A stretch of DNA of 8,481 bases from UQRS01 sp964481575 (GCA_964481575.1 CAYZTR010000061.1:1-8481), one strand, 5' to 3'; positions 1 through 6,274 are shown, numbered from the stretch's first letter. Numbers and translations are program-made. Notes: generated by a model not told the origin, from the sequence alone.

Positions 1-76
1 CAAAAAATCAATTCTGAATCCCAATACTTATTTTTGCCCAAATGGCGAAAAAATGAGTGCCGTTGCATAATAAAGT

Positions 77-112
77 AAATTCGACACCTTCCTGTCGAAA
101 GGTGTCGAATTT
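77..112. promoter_or_regulatory. 14-bp inverted repeat containing three Spo0A-type boxes
   Basis: The arms at 77-90 and 99-112 are perfect inverted copies (AAATTCGACACCTT) around an 8-base centre. Inside lie three exact matches to the 7-base Spo0A box TGTCGAA: one on the minus strand at 80-86 and two on the plus strand at 93-99 and 103-109. The two plus-strand boxes are 10 bp apart, about one helical turn, as is common in Spo0A operators. A weaker box (TGTCGAC on the minus strand) lies at 170-176. The match to the box is seen in the sequence; Spo0A binding is inference. The dyad could instead form a hairpin terminator, but it lacks a good U tract, or it could be a transposon end. Any controlled gene would probably lie to the left of the window. 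Confidence 0.4.
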
Positions 113-260
113 GTGCTTGGATAACACTATAGATACAGTTTGTAGCAAGGGGGATAGAGATCGGGGAAAGTCGACAAGATATTTACAATTTACCATCTTT
201 TTCTTGATGGCATAAAAAATCCCCATTCATTAGGCTTTTATTTTACCTAACAAAAGTGAT

Positions 261-452
261 TTATTTCGCAAAGGGTGCAGGTGCTTTTGGGTAACTAAAT
301 TCTAAGGACTGCCCGTTTATTGATAGTATCTCTATTTGTGCTTTTATTGTAGCGGCTTCCTCCAATTCTGTCAAACGCTGCAATGGGGTCTCGCCTTTTG
401 CGGTAAAATAATCCTATTCATCTGTTTTAAGGAGTTTTAATAAATGTTTCAT
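261..452 (-). pseudogene. remnant of a small unidentified gene, interrupted by one stop codon
   Basis: Reading leftward from an ATG at 450-452, the frame gives MKHLLKLLKTDE, then a TAG at 414-416, then about 50 codons without a stop to a TAA at 261-263. The downstream part (DYFTAKGETPLQRLTELEEA, later GQSLEFSYPKAPAP) has the composition of a real protein, with a short amphipathic Glu/Leu-rich helix and a proline-rich tail. It has no ATG of its own. Either a nonsense mutation split a gene of about 63 codons, or this is only the 3' end of a longer gene. The ATG overlaps the last 26 bases of the repeat-protein gene and has no visible ribosome binding site. I do not recognise the family. Nothing else convincing is seen in 113-426. 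Confidence 0.4.
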
Positions 453-1557
453 AGTAACAATAATCTCGTCGATATTCGATACTTAAAATATACAGTTTTC
501 CAGCTTCCAAATTAATAGTTAAAGAATCATAATCATAGCTGATAGATTTGCTATTTTCACCACTGATTCTGACAATAACTGTACCTCCTGAACTGAGATT
601 GGTATCAAAATGATAGGTTCCGGTAATTGGTGCAGTGTAGTAATACCGATCTTTTTGATCTTGGTACGTGATGTTACCAGAGATTGAGGGACTACCGGTA
701 ATATCTGTTATCGGGATAGGAACACCGGTATTAATGATATAGTCACAAGTGTTGTCTCGATATTCAATACTTATAATATATTTTTTGCCGGCTTCTAAAT
801 TAATAGTTAAGGCGTCATAATTATAATCGATAGATTTACCGTTCTCACCGCTGATTCGTACAATGACTGAACCGCCTGAACTGAGATTCGTGTCAAAACG
901 GTAGGTTCCAGTGACAGGAGCGGTATAATAATACTTGTCTTTTTGATCTCGATATGTAATACTTCCAGTAATAGAGGAAGGATTGTCGGAGATATCACTT
1001 ATCGGAATGGGAACCCCAATATTGACTGTGTAATCACAGATACCGTTTCGATATTCTGTGCTTAATATGTATTTTTTCCCTTCTTCTAAATCAATGGATA
1101 AAGCATCATAATTATAATCAATAGACTTACCATTTTCACCGCTAACTCTCACAATAACTGAACCACCTGAACTGAGATTTGTGTCAAAACGGTAAGTTCC
1201 TGAGAATGGTGCGGTATAATAATATTTATCTTTTTGATCTTGGTATGTAATACTTCCAGAAATAGAAGGAGCACCAGAAATATCATTAATTGAAATGGGA
1301 ACGCCGATATTGACTGTGTAATCACAAGCACCATTACGATATTCTACGCCTAACATATAGGTTTTTCCAGCTTCTAAATTGATAGTTAATGCATCGTAAT
1401 TATAGTCAATAGAACCTTTATTTTCATCGCTAATTCGAATAATGACGGAACCACCTGAACTGAGATTAGTATCAAAACGATAAGTACCACTAATTAATGG
1501 AATGTATCTGTAGGTGTCTTTTTGGTTTTCCGCAATAAGGCTTCCGCTAAAAGATAC
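427..1557 (-). repeat. four tandem 288-291-bp coding repeats
   Basis: The DNA copies of the invariant peptide DTNLSSGG fix the period. The 10-mer AACTGAGATT (plus strand) occurs at 591-600, 879-888, 1170-1179 and 1458-1467, spacings of 288, 291 and 288. The third repeat in protein order has one extra codon (SSITG). The two middle repeats are the most alike. The first (residues ~121-214) is the most divergent at its start, and the last is cut short by the stop codon. Such repeats are prone to copy-number change by recombination. Confidence 0.85.
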
Positions 1558-1911
1558 TTTATCTGAAACATCTTCAATATAGTTTTGGTATTCCATTGGT
1601 TCGGGTGAGTTCGTTGGATTATTATGTTGTACATCATTATTGTCTTCCATATATGATTTGTTGTTATCAAAGCCGTATTCGGTATTACTTTTTGATTCAT
1701 CGTTTATTTCTATTACTGAAGTAGAATCACTAGGTTTAGAAAGTAGAGAATTAATACCATCATATAAAAATGAAGAAACAATGCTTAGTGCTATCGTGGC
1801 AATTATTCCTATTATTATAGTTATAGCATTCTGGTGACCATCTTCTTTGGACCTCAGAAATGTAGAGAAGATGCCTATAGCTAAAATTACAAAAATAATT
1901 ATAATTTTCAT
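427..1911 (-). CDS. membrane-anchored surface protein with four PPC-like repeats
   Basis: This is a 494-residue protein. Residues 3-18 and 28-50 are hydrophobic and probably form two membrane helices joined by a short charged loop (RSKEDGH), which would place the C-terminal part outside the cell. Residues ~51-118 are a low-complexity, Asn/Asp/Ser-rich linker. From ~119 to the end come four tandem repeats of 96-97 residues, each with the pattern DQKDKYYYTAP..GTYRFDTNLSSGG..IVRISGENGKSI, then L..GK.Y...EYR...CDY. This matches the general look of bacterial pre-peptidase C-terminal (PPC) beta-sandwich domains (from memory; not searched). Each repeat carries one cysteine near its end. No catalytic domain or LPXTG signal is seen, so a binding or structural role at the cell surface is the likely job, with unknown ligand. 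The start is supported by AGAAGGA at 1919-1925, 7 bases upstream. The gene is clearly AT-rich, unlike the recombinases on the right. Confidence 0.8.
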   Translation of the reverse strand: MKIIIIFVILAIGIFSTFLRSKEDGHQNAITIIIGIIATIALSIVSSFLYDGINSLLSKPSDSTSVIEINDESKSNTEYGFDNNKSYMEDNNDVQHNNPTNSPEPMEYQNYIEDVSDKVSFSGSLIAENQKDTYRYIPLISGTYRFDTNLSSGGSVIIRISDENKGSIDYNYDALTINLEAGKTYMLGVEYRNGACDYTVNIGVPISINDISGAPSISGSITYQDQKDKYYYTAPFSGTYRFDTNLSSGGSVIVRVSGENGKSIDYNYDALSIDLEEGKKYILSTEYRNGICDYTVNIGVPIPISDISDNPSSITGSITYRDQKDKYYYTAPVTGTYRFDTNLSSGGSVIVRISGENGKSIDYNYDALTINLEAGKKYIISIEYRDNTCDYIINTGVPIPITDITGSPSISGNITYQDQKDRYYYTAPITGTYHFDTNLSSGGTVIVRISGENSKSISYDYDSLTINLEAGKLYILSIEYRRDYCYYETFIKTP

Positions 1912-2007
1912 ACACGTATCCTTCTATTTTTATATTAATTAAGTTTCATTCTATTGCTACAAAATTCAATATTATTTGTATAATCCTGTCATTTGGGATT
2001 ATGGGAA

Positions 2008-2470
2008 TGTAGTATAATGAAATTGGACAATGCTGAAATGCCAAAAAAGGAGAGATGGAGATGCCCAAAGAGGAACGAAAAAACATACACAAAAGAGTTT
2101 AAACTCAGTGCGGTGTATCTGCTCATGGGCAAGGGGTATCCACCAAAGAAAGTCTTTCGCATGCTGGATGTAGACTAGCAAACGGTATATCGGCGGGTGC
2201 AGGAGTTTAAGCAACAGGGAGAAACCGCATTTGAGAAGAAGGGTGTTCTGTTCGGAGATGAGGTCCGCCAGATGAAGAAAGAAATGGCAGACCTGAAAAT
2301 GGAGAATGAAATACTAAAAAGACCACGGTATACTTTGCGGAACAGCGCAAGAAAGAGTGGACTTTGCGGCAGTGGAACTACGGGAATATCGCGCACGCAA
2401 AGTATGTCAAATCTTAAACATCCATCGCTCCACGCTCTACCAGCCTTTTGGTGCACAAAGCGAAATAGCA
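2008..2470 (+). mobile_element. decayed IS3-family insertion sequence, left end only
   Basis: A TG-starting end (TGTAGTATAATG then AAATTGGACAA) begins at about 2008 and is followed by a degenerate orfA (see the pseudogene at 2061). The 'TTGGACA' terminal motif is common in the IS150/IS3 group (from memory). No orfB catalytic core and no clear right end were found before the IS30 element, so only about one third of the element survives. The left boundary is approximate because no direct repeat was identified. Confidence 0.5.
2061..2470 (+). pseudogene. IS3-family transposase orfA with start of orfB, multiply disrupted
   Basis: The best reading starts at the ATG at 2061 after AAAGGAG (2046-2051 region) with MPKEERK. 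It must then shift frame in the A run near 2078-2083 to continue as TYTKEFKLSAVYLLMGKGYP, the N-terminal helix-turn-helix of OrfA (HTH_Tnp_1 type). An in-frame TAG at 2176-2178 interrupts it; translation would resume as QTVYRRVQEF and run through the coiled-coil region (EVRQMKKEMADLKMENEILK). A further shift near the A run at 2317-2322 is needed to read TVYFAEQRKKEW, or the overlapping frame REYRARKVCQILNIHRSTLY, which resembles the start of OrfB. This last site could be a relic of the programmed -1 frameshift of the family. OrfB stops at 2471-2473, so no DDE domain remains. Not functional. Confidence 0.7.
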
Positions 2471-2543
2471 TGACAATGACGACTCCAATTTTGACCCCAG
2501 AGTCGACTTCCTTGAGTTTTGTGCTCAAATACCGGATAATTAG

Positions 2544-2798
2544 ATATTATCCTGTATTCCCTTTACATAATGCTTTGCAAAAAATGAGCATCAAAAGTCC
2601 ACGTGCTCAAATCAACTATAACTTAATTATATCTTGTCAGCCTAAAGATGTCAAACCAATTTGCTAAAACTCACTTTCTTTGTAAATATGTTATAAAACT
2701 GCTCAACCTGTTTTGTCGAATTTGCCCGTTTTTTGCCGGCAATGTAAAAATCAAGAAACATTGCGCCTATAAGCCAATAGATTGCAATATTATAGCAA
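2544..2798. other. intergenic, with a possible truncated small ORF on the minus strand
   Basis: No intact gene is seen. On the minus strand, codons from 2798 down to a stop at 2651-2653 read as the C-terminal part of a small membrane-type peptide (IAIYWLIGAMFLDFYIAGKK, then a charged tail ending FSKLV). If the IS30 element and one copy of its flanking direct repeat are removed, this frame joins without shift to an ATG at 4112-4114 and gives 60 residues. No ribosome binding site is visible at that ATG, and it overlaps the promoter of the BlaI-type gene, so this may be chance. A single exact TGTCGAA at 2714-2720 is expected by chance in a window of this size. Confidence 0.25.
2787..2798. repeat. 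left copy of 12-bp direct repeat flanking the IS30 element
   Basis: ATATTATAGCAA here is repeated exactly at 4068-4079. The left copy forms part of a 17-base near-palindrome, TTGCAATATTATAGCAA (2782-2798), only its centre and one base pair failing to match. Confidence 0.65.
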
Positions 2799-2854
2799 CG
2801 CAAATTGCAAGTGCAAGTTGGACACGTGTGGTAGAAATTACACAATCATAGCCA

Positions 2855-2890
2855 CGGTTTCGGTTGGAGCGTCAGATTCAACCGGAACCG
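2855..2890 (-). terminator. strong hairpin just after the IS30 transposase gene
   Basis: The arms CGGTTTCGGTTG (2855-2866) and CAACCGGAACCG (2879-2890) pair over 12 bp with a single mismatch/wobble around a 12-base loop. The hairpin starts 17 bases past the transposase stop on the minus strand. There is no U tract, so it may act as an mRNA stabiliser, or block transcription entering the element from outside, rather than as a classic terminator. Confidence 0.4.
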
Positions 2891-2906
2891 GGGCTGCCGC
2901 AGCCGG

Positions 2907-3962
2907 TCAGGCTGCGTAAACAGCATCCAGAAACGCTTCAAACAGTTCCTCCGGGGTTGCATAGTCCAGATTCTTTCGTGGCAGACCGTTCATGCTGTCT
3001 GCCGCATCAAGGATATCTTCGCTGCTGAACTGCTCGATAGACATCCCCTTGGGGACATAACTTCTCAGCATTCCGTTATGCCGCTCGTTTTGCGGACGCT
3101 CCCAGGATGTGTATGGGTGGGCAAAGTAGACCTTCGTTCCCCATTGCTCCGCTACAGAGAACTCTGCAAACTCTGAACCATTGTCCACCGTGATGGTCTT
3201 GAACACCTGACTGAACCGTTCACCGTATTCTTCCCGGAGTGCAGCCATGGCGGCATTGACCGCTTTGCTGGTCTTACCAGATATCCGGATCGCAATGTAA
3301 TTCTGGGTTTTCTTCTCCAGAAGTGTCAGAATGACAGCTTCCTTACCATTGCGCTTTCCCACAACGGTATCGCCCTCCCAGTGACCTTCTTCCGTCCGGG
3401 AATTGGCAATCTTCGGACGCTCATCAATGCTGGTTCCACAGTTTTTCTTGTTTTTTCTGACATTTCTGTGATGCTTTTTCCGCTTCAATGCTTCGGGAAG
3501 TTCCATCACTGACAAATCTAGATTTCCAGCCCAGATCTCATTATAGAGCGTCTTGGTGCAGACCATTTCGGATGCAGAAAACAGCTTATGTCTCCTGGCA
3601 TAGCCGACACAAGCATCGATGGACCAGTTTCGCTGGCGCATCTGCTTCAACACCCAGCGAACAAACCTTTGACACCGGACGATCTTATGGGGCTTCCGGC
3701 AATTCTTCCGGTTTGCCTGATAGAGTGCCTTACCGCGGCTGGCAGAGTAGCCGGCCTTACGACCACGCCCTTTCTTTTGGGGAGGTGTACCGCGCTTGAG
3801 TTCGTTGGAAATGGTGGTGGGAGAGCAGTGCAAATATGCGGCGATCTTACGGTTGGAGTAACCCAGCTTCTTCATGGCCTGAATTGCGCCACGATCCCCG
3901 GAGGTTAAATGTTTTCCGCTCTTGCGTTCTGATTCATTTGTGATATACTGGTGGTGATCCAT
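2907..3962 (-). CDS. IS30-family transposase
   Basis: This is a 351-residue DDE transposase that cuts and joins the IS ends. Residues ~18-60 form the N-terminal helix-turn-helix typical of the family (LTSGDRGAIQAMKKLGYSNR, KIAAYLHCSPTTISNELKRG). A basic linker follows, then the catalytic core. The triad is visible: D198 in HWEGDTVVG, D260 in TVDNGSEF and E293 in WERPQNERHNG, giving the DD(33)E spacing of IS30 enzymes, followed by the family-typical RSYVPKG. The length is normal and no frameshift is seen, so it could be active. A weak ribosome binding site (AGAGGT) precedes the ATG. Confidence 0.93.
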   Translation of the reverse strand: MDHHQYITNESERKSGKHLTSGDRGAIQAMKKLGYSNRKIAAYLHCSPTTISNELKRGTPPQKKGRGRKAGYSASRGKALYQANRKNCRKPHKIVRCQRFVRWVLKQMRQRNWSIDACVGYARRHKLFSASEMVCTKTLYNEIWAGNLDLSVMELPEALKRKKHHRNVRKNKKNCGTSIDERPKIANSRTEEGHWEGDTVVGKRNGKEAVILTLLEKKTQNYIAIRISGKTSKAVNAAMAALREEYGERFSQVFKTITVDNGSEFAEFSVAEQWGTKVYFAHPYTSWERPQNERHNGMLRSYVPKGMSIEQFSSEDILDAADSMNGLPRKNLDYATPEELFEAFLDAVYAA

Positions 3963-4067
3963 AGTGATTACCTCTGGTTGAATTGGTTGGGGAACTTTAT
4001 TCTACCATAAGAAAATCACTATGGATTCCTTTTATTCAGTTGTCCAACTTCATTTTACAATCGGCCG

Positions 4068-4079
4068 ATATTATAGCAA
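4068..4079. repeat. right copy of 12-bp direct repeat flanking the IS30 element
   Basis: ATATTATAGCAA is identical to 2787-2798. It ends 18 bases before the -35 box of the next promoter, so the insertion lies just upstream of the regulator operon without breaking its core promoter. Confidence 0.65.
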
Positions 4080-4097
4080 AAGAGCAGACGAAAATTA

Positions 4098-4127
4098 TTG
4101 ACAAAAATTTGCATTCAATGGTATAAT
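4098..4127 (+). promoter_or_regulatory. consensus sigma-A promoter of the BlaI-M56 operon
   Basis: TTGACA (4098-4103) and TATAAT (4122-4127) are perfect consensus boxes with an 18-base spacer. The expected start is near 4134, giving a ~60-base leader. A strong promoter is what one expects for a gene held down by its own repressor. No classic BlaI operator (TACAnnTGTA dyad) is seen. A weak dyad, ATTGA at 4097-4101 with TCAAT at 4115-4119, overlaps the -35 box and spacer, and the palindrome ACTTAAGT lies at 4146-4153; either could be the operator. Confidence 0.8.
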
Positions 4128-4196
4128 TACGACAATCCAAATTAAACTTAAGTAAAATTCAAAGAAACGTTATTCGGGAAGGAGATATCCCATCGA

Positions 4197-4613
4197 ATGT
4201 TGTCCACAAACGAGTTAGCGGTATTGCGTGTGTTATGGGATGCAAAGTCCCCGCTTTCGCGGCCGGAGATATTGGAGCGGATTTCTAATACGGATTGGAA
4301 TCCAAACTCTATCCATATGGTTTTGAATAATTTAATTAAAAAAGGATTCATAACCGTTACAGGTGTTACCCGCTGTGGTCAGCGCTATGGTAGGACCTAT
4401 TCCGCAGTAAAGACACAAGCGGATTATGCTTCTGAGCTTGCGTTGTCCGCAATTCCGGAATTGCCAAGTGAGGAAAGTGTGCTGGTGGTCATGTCCGCGA
4501 TGATCAAAGGCCAGCAAATCGGCCCGGCAACGATTGAAAAGCTGCAAAGCATTCTGGATCAACGCCGTGCAGAATTGTCCCGAACGTGTGAAGAGGCAGA
4601 TCATAAGGAGTAA
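4197..4613 (+). CDS. BlaI/MecI-family transcriptional repressor
   Basis: This is a 138-residue protein, close to the family norm of ~120-140. The N-terminal ~75 residues form the BlaI/MecI/CopY winged helix: LSTNELAVLRVLWDAKSPLS, then a recognition helix (DWNPNSIHMVLNNLIKKGFI) and a wing ending YGRTYSAV. Residues ~76-138 are a helical dimerisation region; the protease cleavage site in relatives lies near this boundary. Family members bind DNA as dimers and are cleaved or inactivated when the partner M56 protease is triggered. GGAAGGAG at 4177-4184 is the ribosome binding site, with a rather long gap of 12 bases to the ATG. The next gene starts 3 bases after the stop, so the two are surely co-transcribed. 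The real target genes are unknown. Confidence 0.92.
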   Translation: MLSTNELAVLRVLWDAKSPLSRPEILERISNTDWNPNSIHMVLNNLIKKGFITVTGVTRCGQRYGRTYSAVKTQADYASELALSAIPELPSEESVLVVMSAMIKGQQIGPATIEKLQSILDQRRAELSRTCEEADHKE

Positions 4614-4616
4614 TTT

Positions 4617-5750
4617 ATGATTATTACTCCATACTCCATCGTCACTTCCATTCTATGGTTTTCCGCGGCATGTCTGATTGGCTGCATGATCCTTCCAAAG
4701 ATATCCAGAGGCGGACTGGTTCTGATCGCGGTTATTTTTGGACTTGGTTTTATCCGGCTTTGTGTGCCATTGGATTTCTTCCAATCTACCATTGTCCGCT
4801 CCTATTTTATCTACGGCTTTCTGCAAAAAGTTGTGCAAAAGCCCGTCCTGTACGGGTTCACGCTGGGTCAGTGCCTTCTGCTTCTTTGGGTGACTGGAAG
4901 TTTGATTCGGCTGATGTGGCTGGTAAGCAAGTTGGTGCAACAGTTCAAATTCCGCAGCAATTCCCATATACTGGAAAACGGGGATGGTTCTGTGGCGCTT
5001 GCGAAGCAAATCGGTAGGGAACTGGGATATGATGGCGATATTAGACTGGCCGTATCTCCCAACGCGACGACAGCCTATCAGGCGGGATTCCTTCATCCAT
5101 ACATTCTGCTGCCTTGGTACATAGAAGACCTCTCCGCCATGGATATCCGCAATATCCTGTACCACGAATTGTACCATTTCTTGGGCGGCGATTTATGGAT
5201 TATGCTCGGGATACAGACCGTGACATGTATGCTATGGTGGAATCCGGTCATGTATCTGTTATGCCATAGCGTTGAGCAGCTGTTGGAATTGCGCTGTGAC
5301 CAACGGGTATGCGGGCGCTTAGAGGAATCGGAACAACTGAACTATTTGCAGACCCTCATCAAGTTAGCGCGAAACAGTTCCCCGGAACATACCAATATCA
5401 TTTTGGGCTATACGGGAAGCAGTGAAGCAAATATCACGCAGCGCTTTCAGATGATGACGCAGGTAAAGATCACATCAAGGGAAAGAATAAAATTTTTCGC
5501 AGGGCTGATTGCTTGCATCCTGTTATTTGTTGCTTCCTATTGCTTTATACTCCAGCCGGGGACGGCTCCTCCAATAAATGAAGTATCAGATGGCAACGTA
5601 AATACACTCATTGTGGAGGCTTTTATTATGCGCTCGAAAGATGGTAGATTGACCCTTTACTTAGATGGCAAAGCTGCATACATATTATCTGAAGCGGATT
5701 TGCGTAAAGATCCGTATTGCAACTATATAATTTTTGATGAAACTGAATAA
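4617..5750 (+). CDS. M56-family (BlaR1/MecR1-like) membrane metalloprotease, short sensor
   Basis: This is a 377-residue membrane zinc protease, the probable signal-activated partner of the BlaI-type repressor. Hydrophobic segments lie at ~7-27, 33-52, 80-104, 195-215 and 293-313. The active site HELYH is at 183-187, with E224 in LELRCDQ a likely third zinc ligand, and the family motif WWNP is at 207-210. After the last membrane segment only ~64 residues remain (ending DPYCNYIIFDETE). The class D-like penicillin-binding domain of BlaR1/MecR1, which makes those proteins ~580-600 residues, is absent, so a beta-lactam signal is unlikely to be sensed in the usual way. AAGGAG at 4605-4610, inside the end of the previous gene, is 6 bases before the ATG. 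Its stop codon overlaps the ribosome binding site of the next gene. Confidence 0.9.
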   Translation: MIITPYSIVTSILWFSAACLIGCMILPKISRGGLVLIAVIFGLGFIRLCVPLDFFQSTIVRSYFIYGFLQKVVQKPVLYGFTLGQCLLLLWVTGSLIRLMWLVSKLVQQFKFRSNSHILENGDGSVALAKQIGRELGYDGDIRLAVSPNATTAYQAGFLHPYILLPWYIEDLSAMDIRNILYHELYHFLGGDLWIMLGIQTVTCMLWWNPVMYLLCHSVEQLLELRCDQRVCGRLEESEQLNYLQTLIKLARNSSPEHTNIILGYTGSSEANITQRFQMMTQVKITSRERIKFFAGLIACILLFVASYCFILQPGTAPPINEVSDGNVNTLIVEAFIMRSKDGRLTLYLDGKAAYILSEADLRKDPYCNYIIFDETE

Positions 5751-5763
5751 AGGAGGCATTTCA

Positions 5764-6021
5764 ATGTTCCAAGTAAAAAAGAAAGTTATTCAATTGTTTT
5801 CAGTCTGTATAGTAGCAGCTACACTTTTGGCGGCTACTCCGATTGCTGCAGCTACTGAAATTCAACCTACTGCAGCTGCAACATCTTGCGATGAACAGGC
5901 TGCACCCAGAACAGAAGAAACAGTGTGGGTCATTCGAGAGTATAACGGAAAAAAACAAATGCGGCTTTGGTCGATCACAAGAGGGAAGTGGCTTACCGAT
6001 TGGCTTGACTATGCTTTTTAA
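5764..6021 (+). CDS. small secreted protein, third gene of the BlaI-M56 operon
   Basis: This is an 85-residue protein. The start at 5764 is chosen because AAAGGAGG (5749-5756) lies 7 bases upstream; an in-frame ATG at 5734 would overlap the previous gene and has no such site. Residues 1-30 are a clear signal peptide: the basic MFQVKKK, then a hydrophobic core, then an Ala-rich cleavage region (TPIAAAT). A short Thr/Ala/Pro-rich linker with one Cys (C42) follows. The C-terminal ~35 residues are compact and aromatic (VWVIREYNGKKQMRLWSITR, then GKWLTDWLDYAF). I recognise the pattern Y-N-G-K-x-Q-x-R-x-W...W from small uncharacterised Firmicutes proteins but cannot name a function. Position in the operon suggests it is the effector or a sensor of envelope state. 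Confidence 0.8.
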   Translation: MFQVKKKVIQLFSVCIVAATLLAATPIAAATEIQPTAAATSCDEQAAPRTEETVWVIREYNGKKQMRLWSITRGKWLTDWLDYAF

Positions 6022-6130
6022 TGTTTGTTAGTCAATCAGGCTTGCGAATAATTAGCGAGTAGATGCATACATTTCGCTGCTAATCCATATTCCCTCAAAA
6101 GCCACATAGGGGCATTTTATAAAACAGCGC

Positions 6131-6166
6131 AGTCGTCAATGGCAACTCCATTGGCGACTTCTTCTG
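6131..6166 (+). terminator. rho-independent terminator of the BlaI-M56 operon
   Basis: The arms AGTCGTCAATGG (6131-6142) and CCATTGGCGACT (6148-6159) pair over 12 bp with one G-U pair and a 5-base loop, followed by TCTTCTGT. Another, weaker dyad (TTGACTA 6005-6011 / TAGTCAA 6029-6035) spans the stop codon of the secreted protein gene. Apart from these, 6022-6245 holds no gene that I can support. Confidence 0.75.
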
Positions 6167-6245
6167 TATACACAATCCTGGCTTAATGAACAGATGGTGA
6201 CTCACCGTTATTTGCAAAATCGTCTTCTATTTTTCGCTATTTTGT

Positions 6246-6274
6246 TTGACAACATCTGCCATTTCTGATAAAAT
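6246..6274 (+). promoter_or_regulatory. promoter of the holin-like mini-toxin mRNA
   Basis: TTGACA (6246-6251) and TAAAAT (6269-6274) have an ideal 17-base spacer. The expected start near 6280 would put a hairpin at the very 5' end of the RNA. Confidence 0.8.

Larger units (their letters stand above)
2799..4067 (-). mobile_element. IS30-family insertion sequence, apparently complete (~1.27 kb)
   Basis: One transposase gene fills most of the element. Imperfect terminal inverted repeats are seen. The left end, 2799-2824, ends in ATTGCAAGTGC + AAGTTGGACA. The right end, 4041-4067, read on the minus strand, ends in ATTGTAAAATG + AAGTTGGACA. The inner 10 bases are identical and 16 of the inner 21 match. 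Immediately outside both ends is the 12-mer ATATTATAGCAA (2787-2798 and 4068-4079). These ends give a size normal for IS30. Exact ends depend on accepting the 12-mer as the target duplication. Confidence 0.7.

Noticed and set aside
8..226. 72-codon ATG frame on the minus strand
   Set aside because: No ribosome binding site, unremarkable composition, and its middle is simply the translated inverted repeat at 77-112. Not enough to call a gene.
580..1470. Regularly spaced identical 14-20-base blocks, considered as a CRISPR-like array
   Set aside because: The period of 288-291 bp and the intact reading frame show these are protein repeats.
1926..2007. Promoter for the repeat-protein gene
   Set aside because: The region is AT-rich and offers many weak boxes, but no -35/-10 pair with good spacing stood out, so none was annotated.
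2714..2720. Isolated TGTCGAA (Spo0A box)
   Set aside because: One exact 7-mer on two strands is expected by chance in a window of this length and no promoter is nearby.
3488..3908. Two plus-strand frames opposite the IS30 transposase
   Set aside because: Antisense shadows of a clear DDE transposase; no start signals or recognisable sequence.
4653..5177. 174-codon minus-strand frame within the M56 gene
   Set aside because: Shadow of a gene with HEXXH and membrane segments on the other strand.
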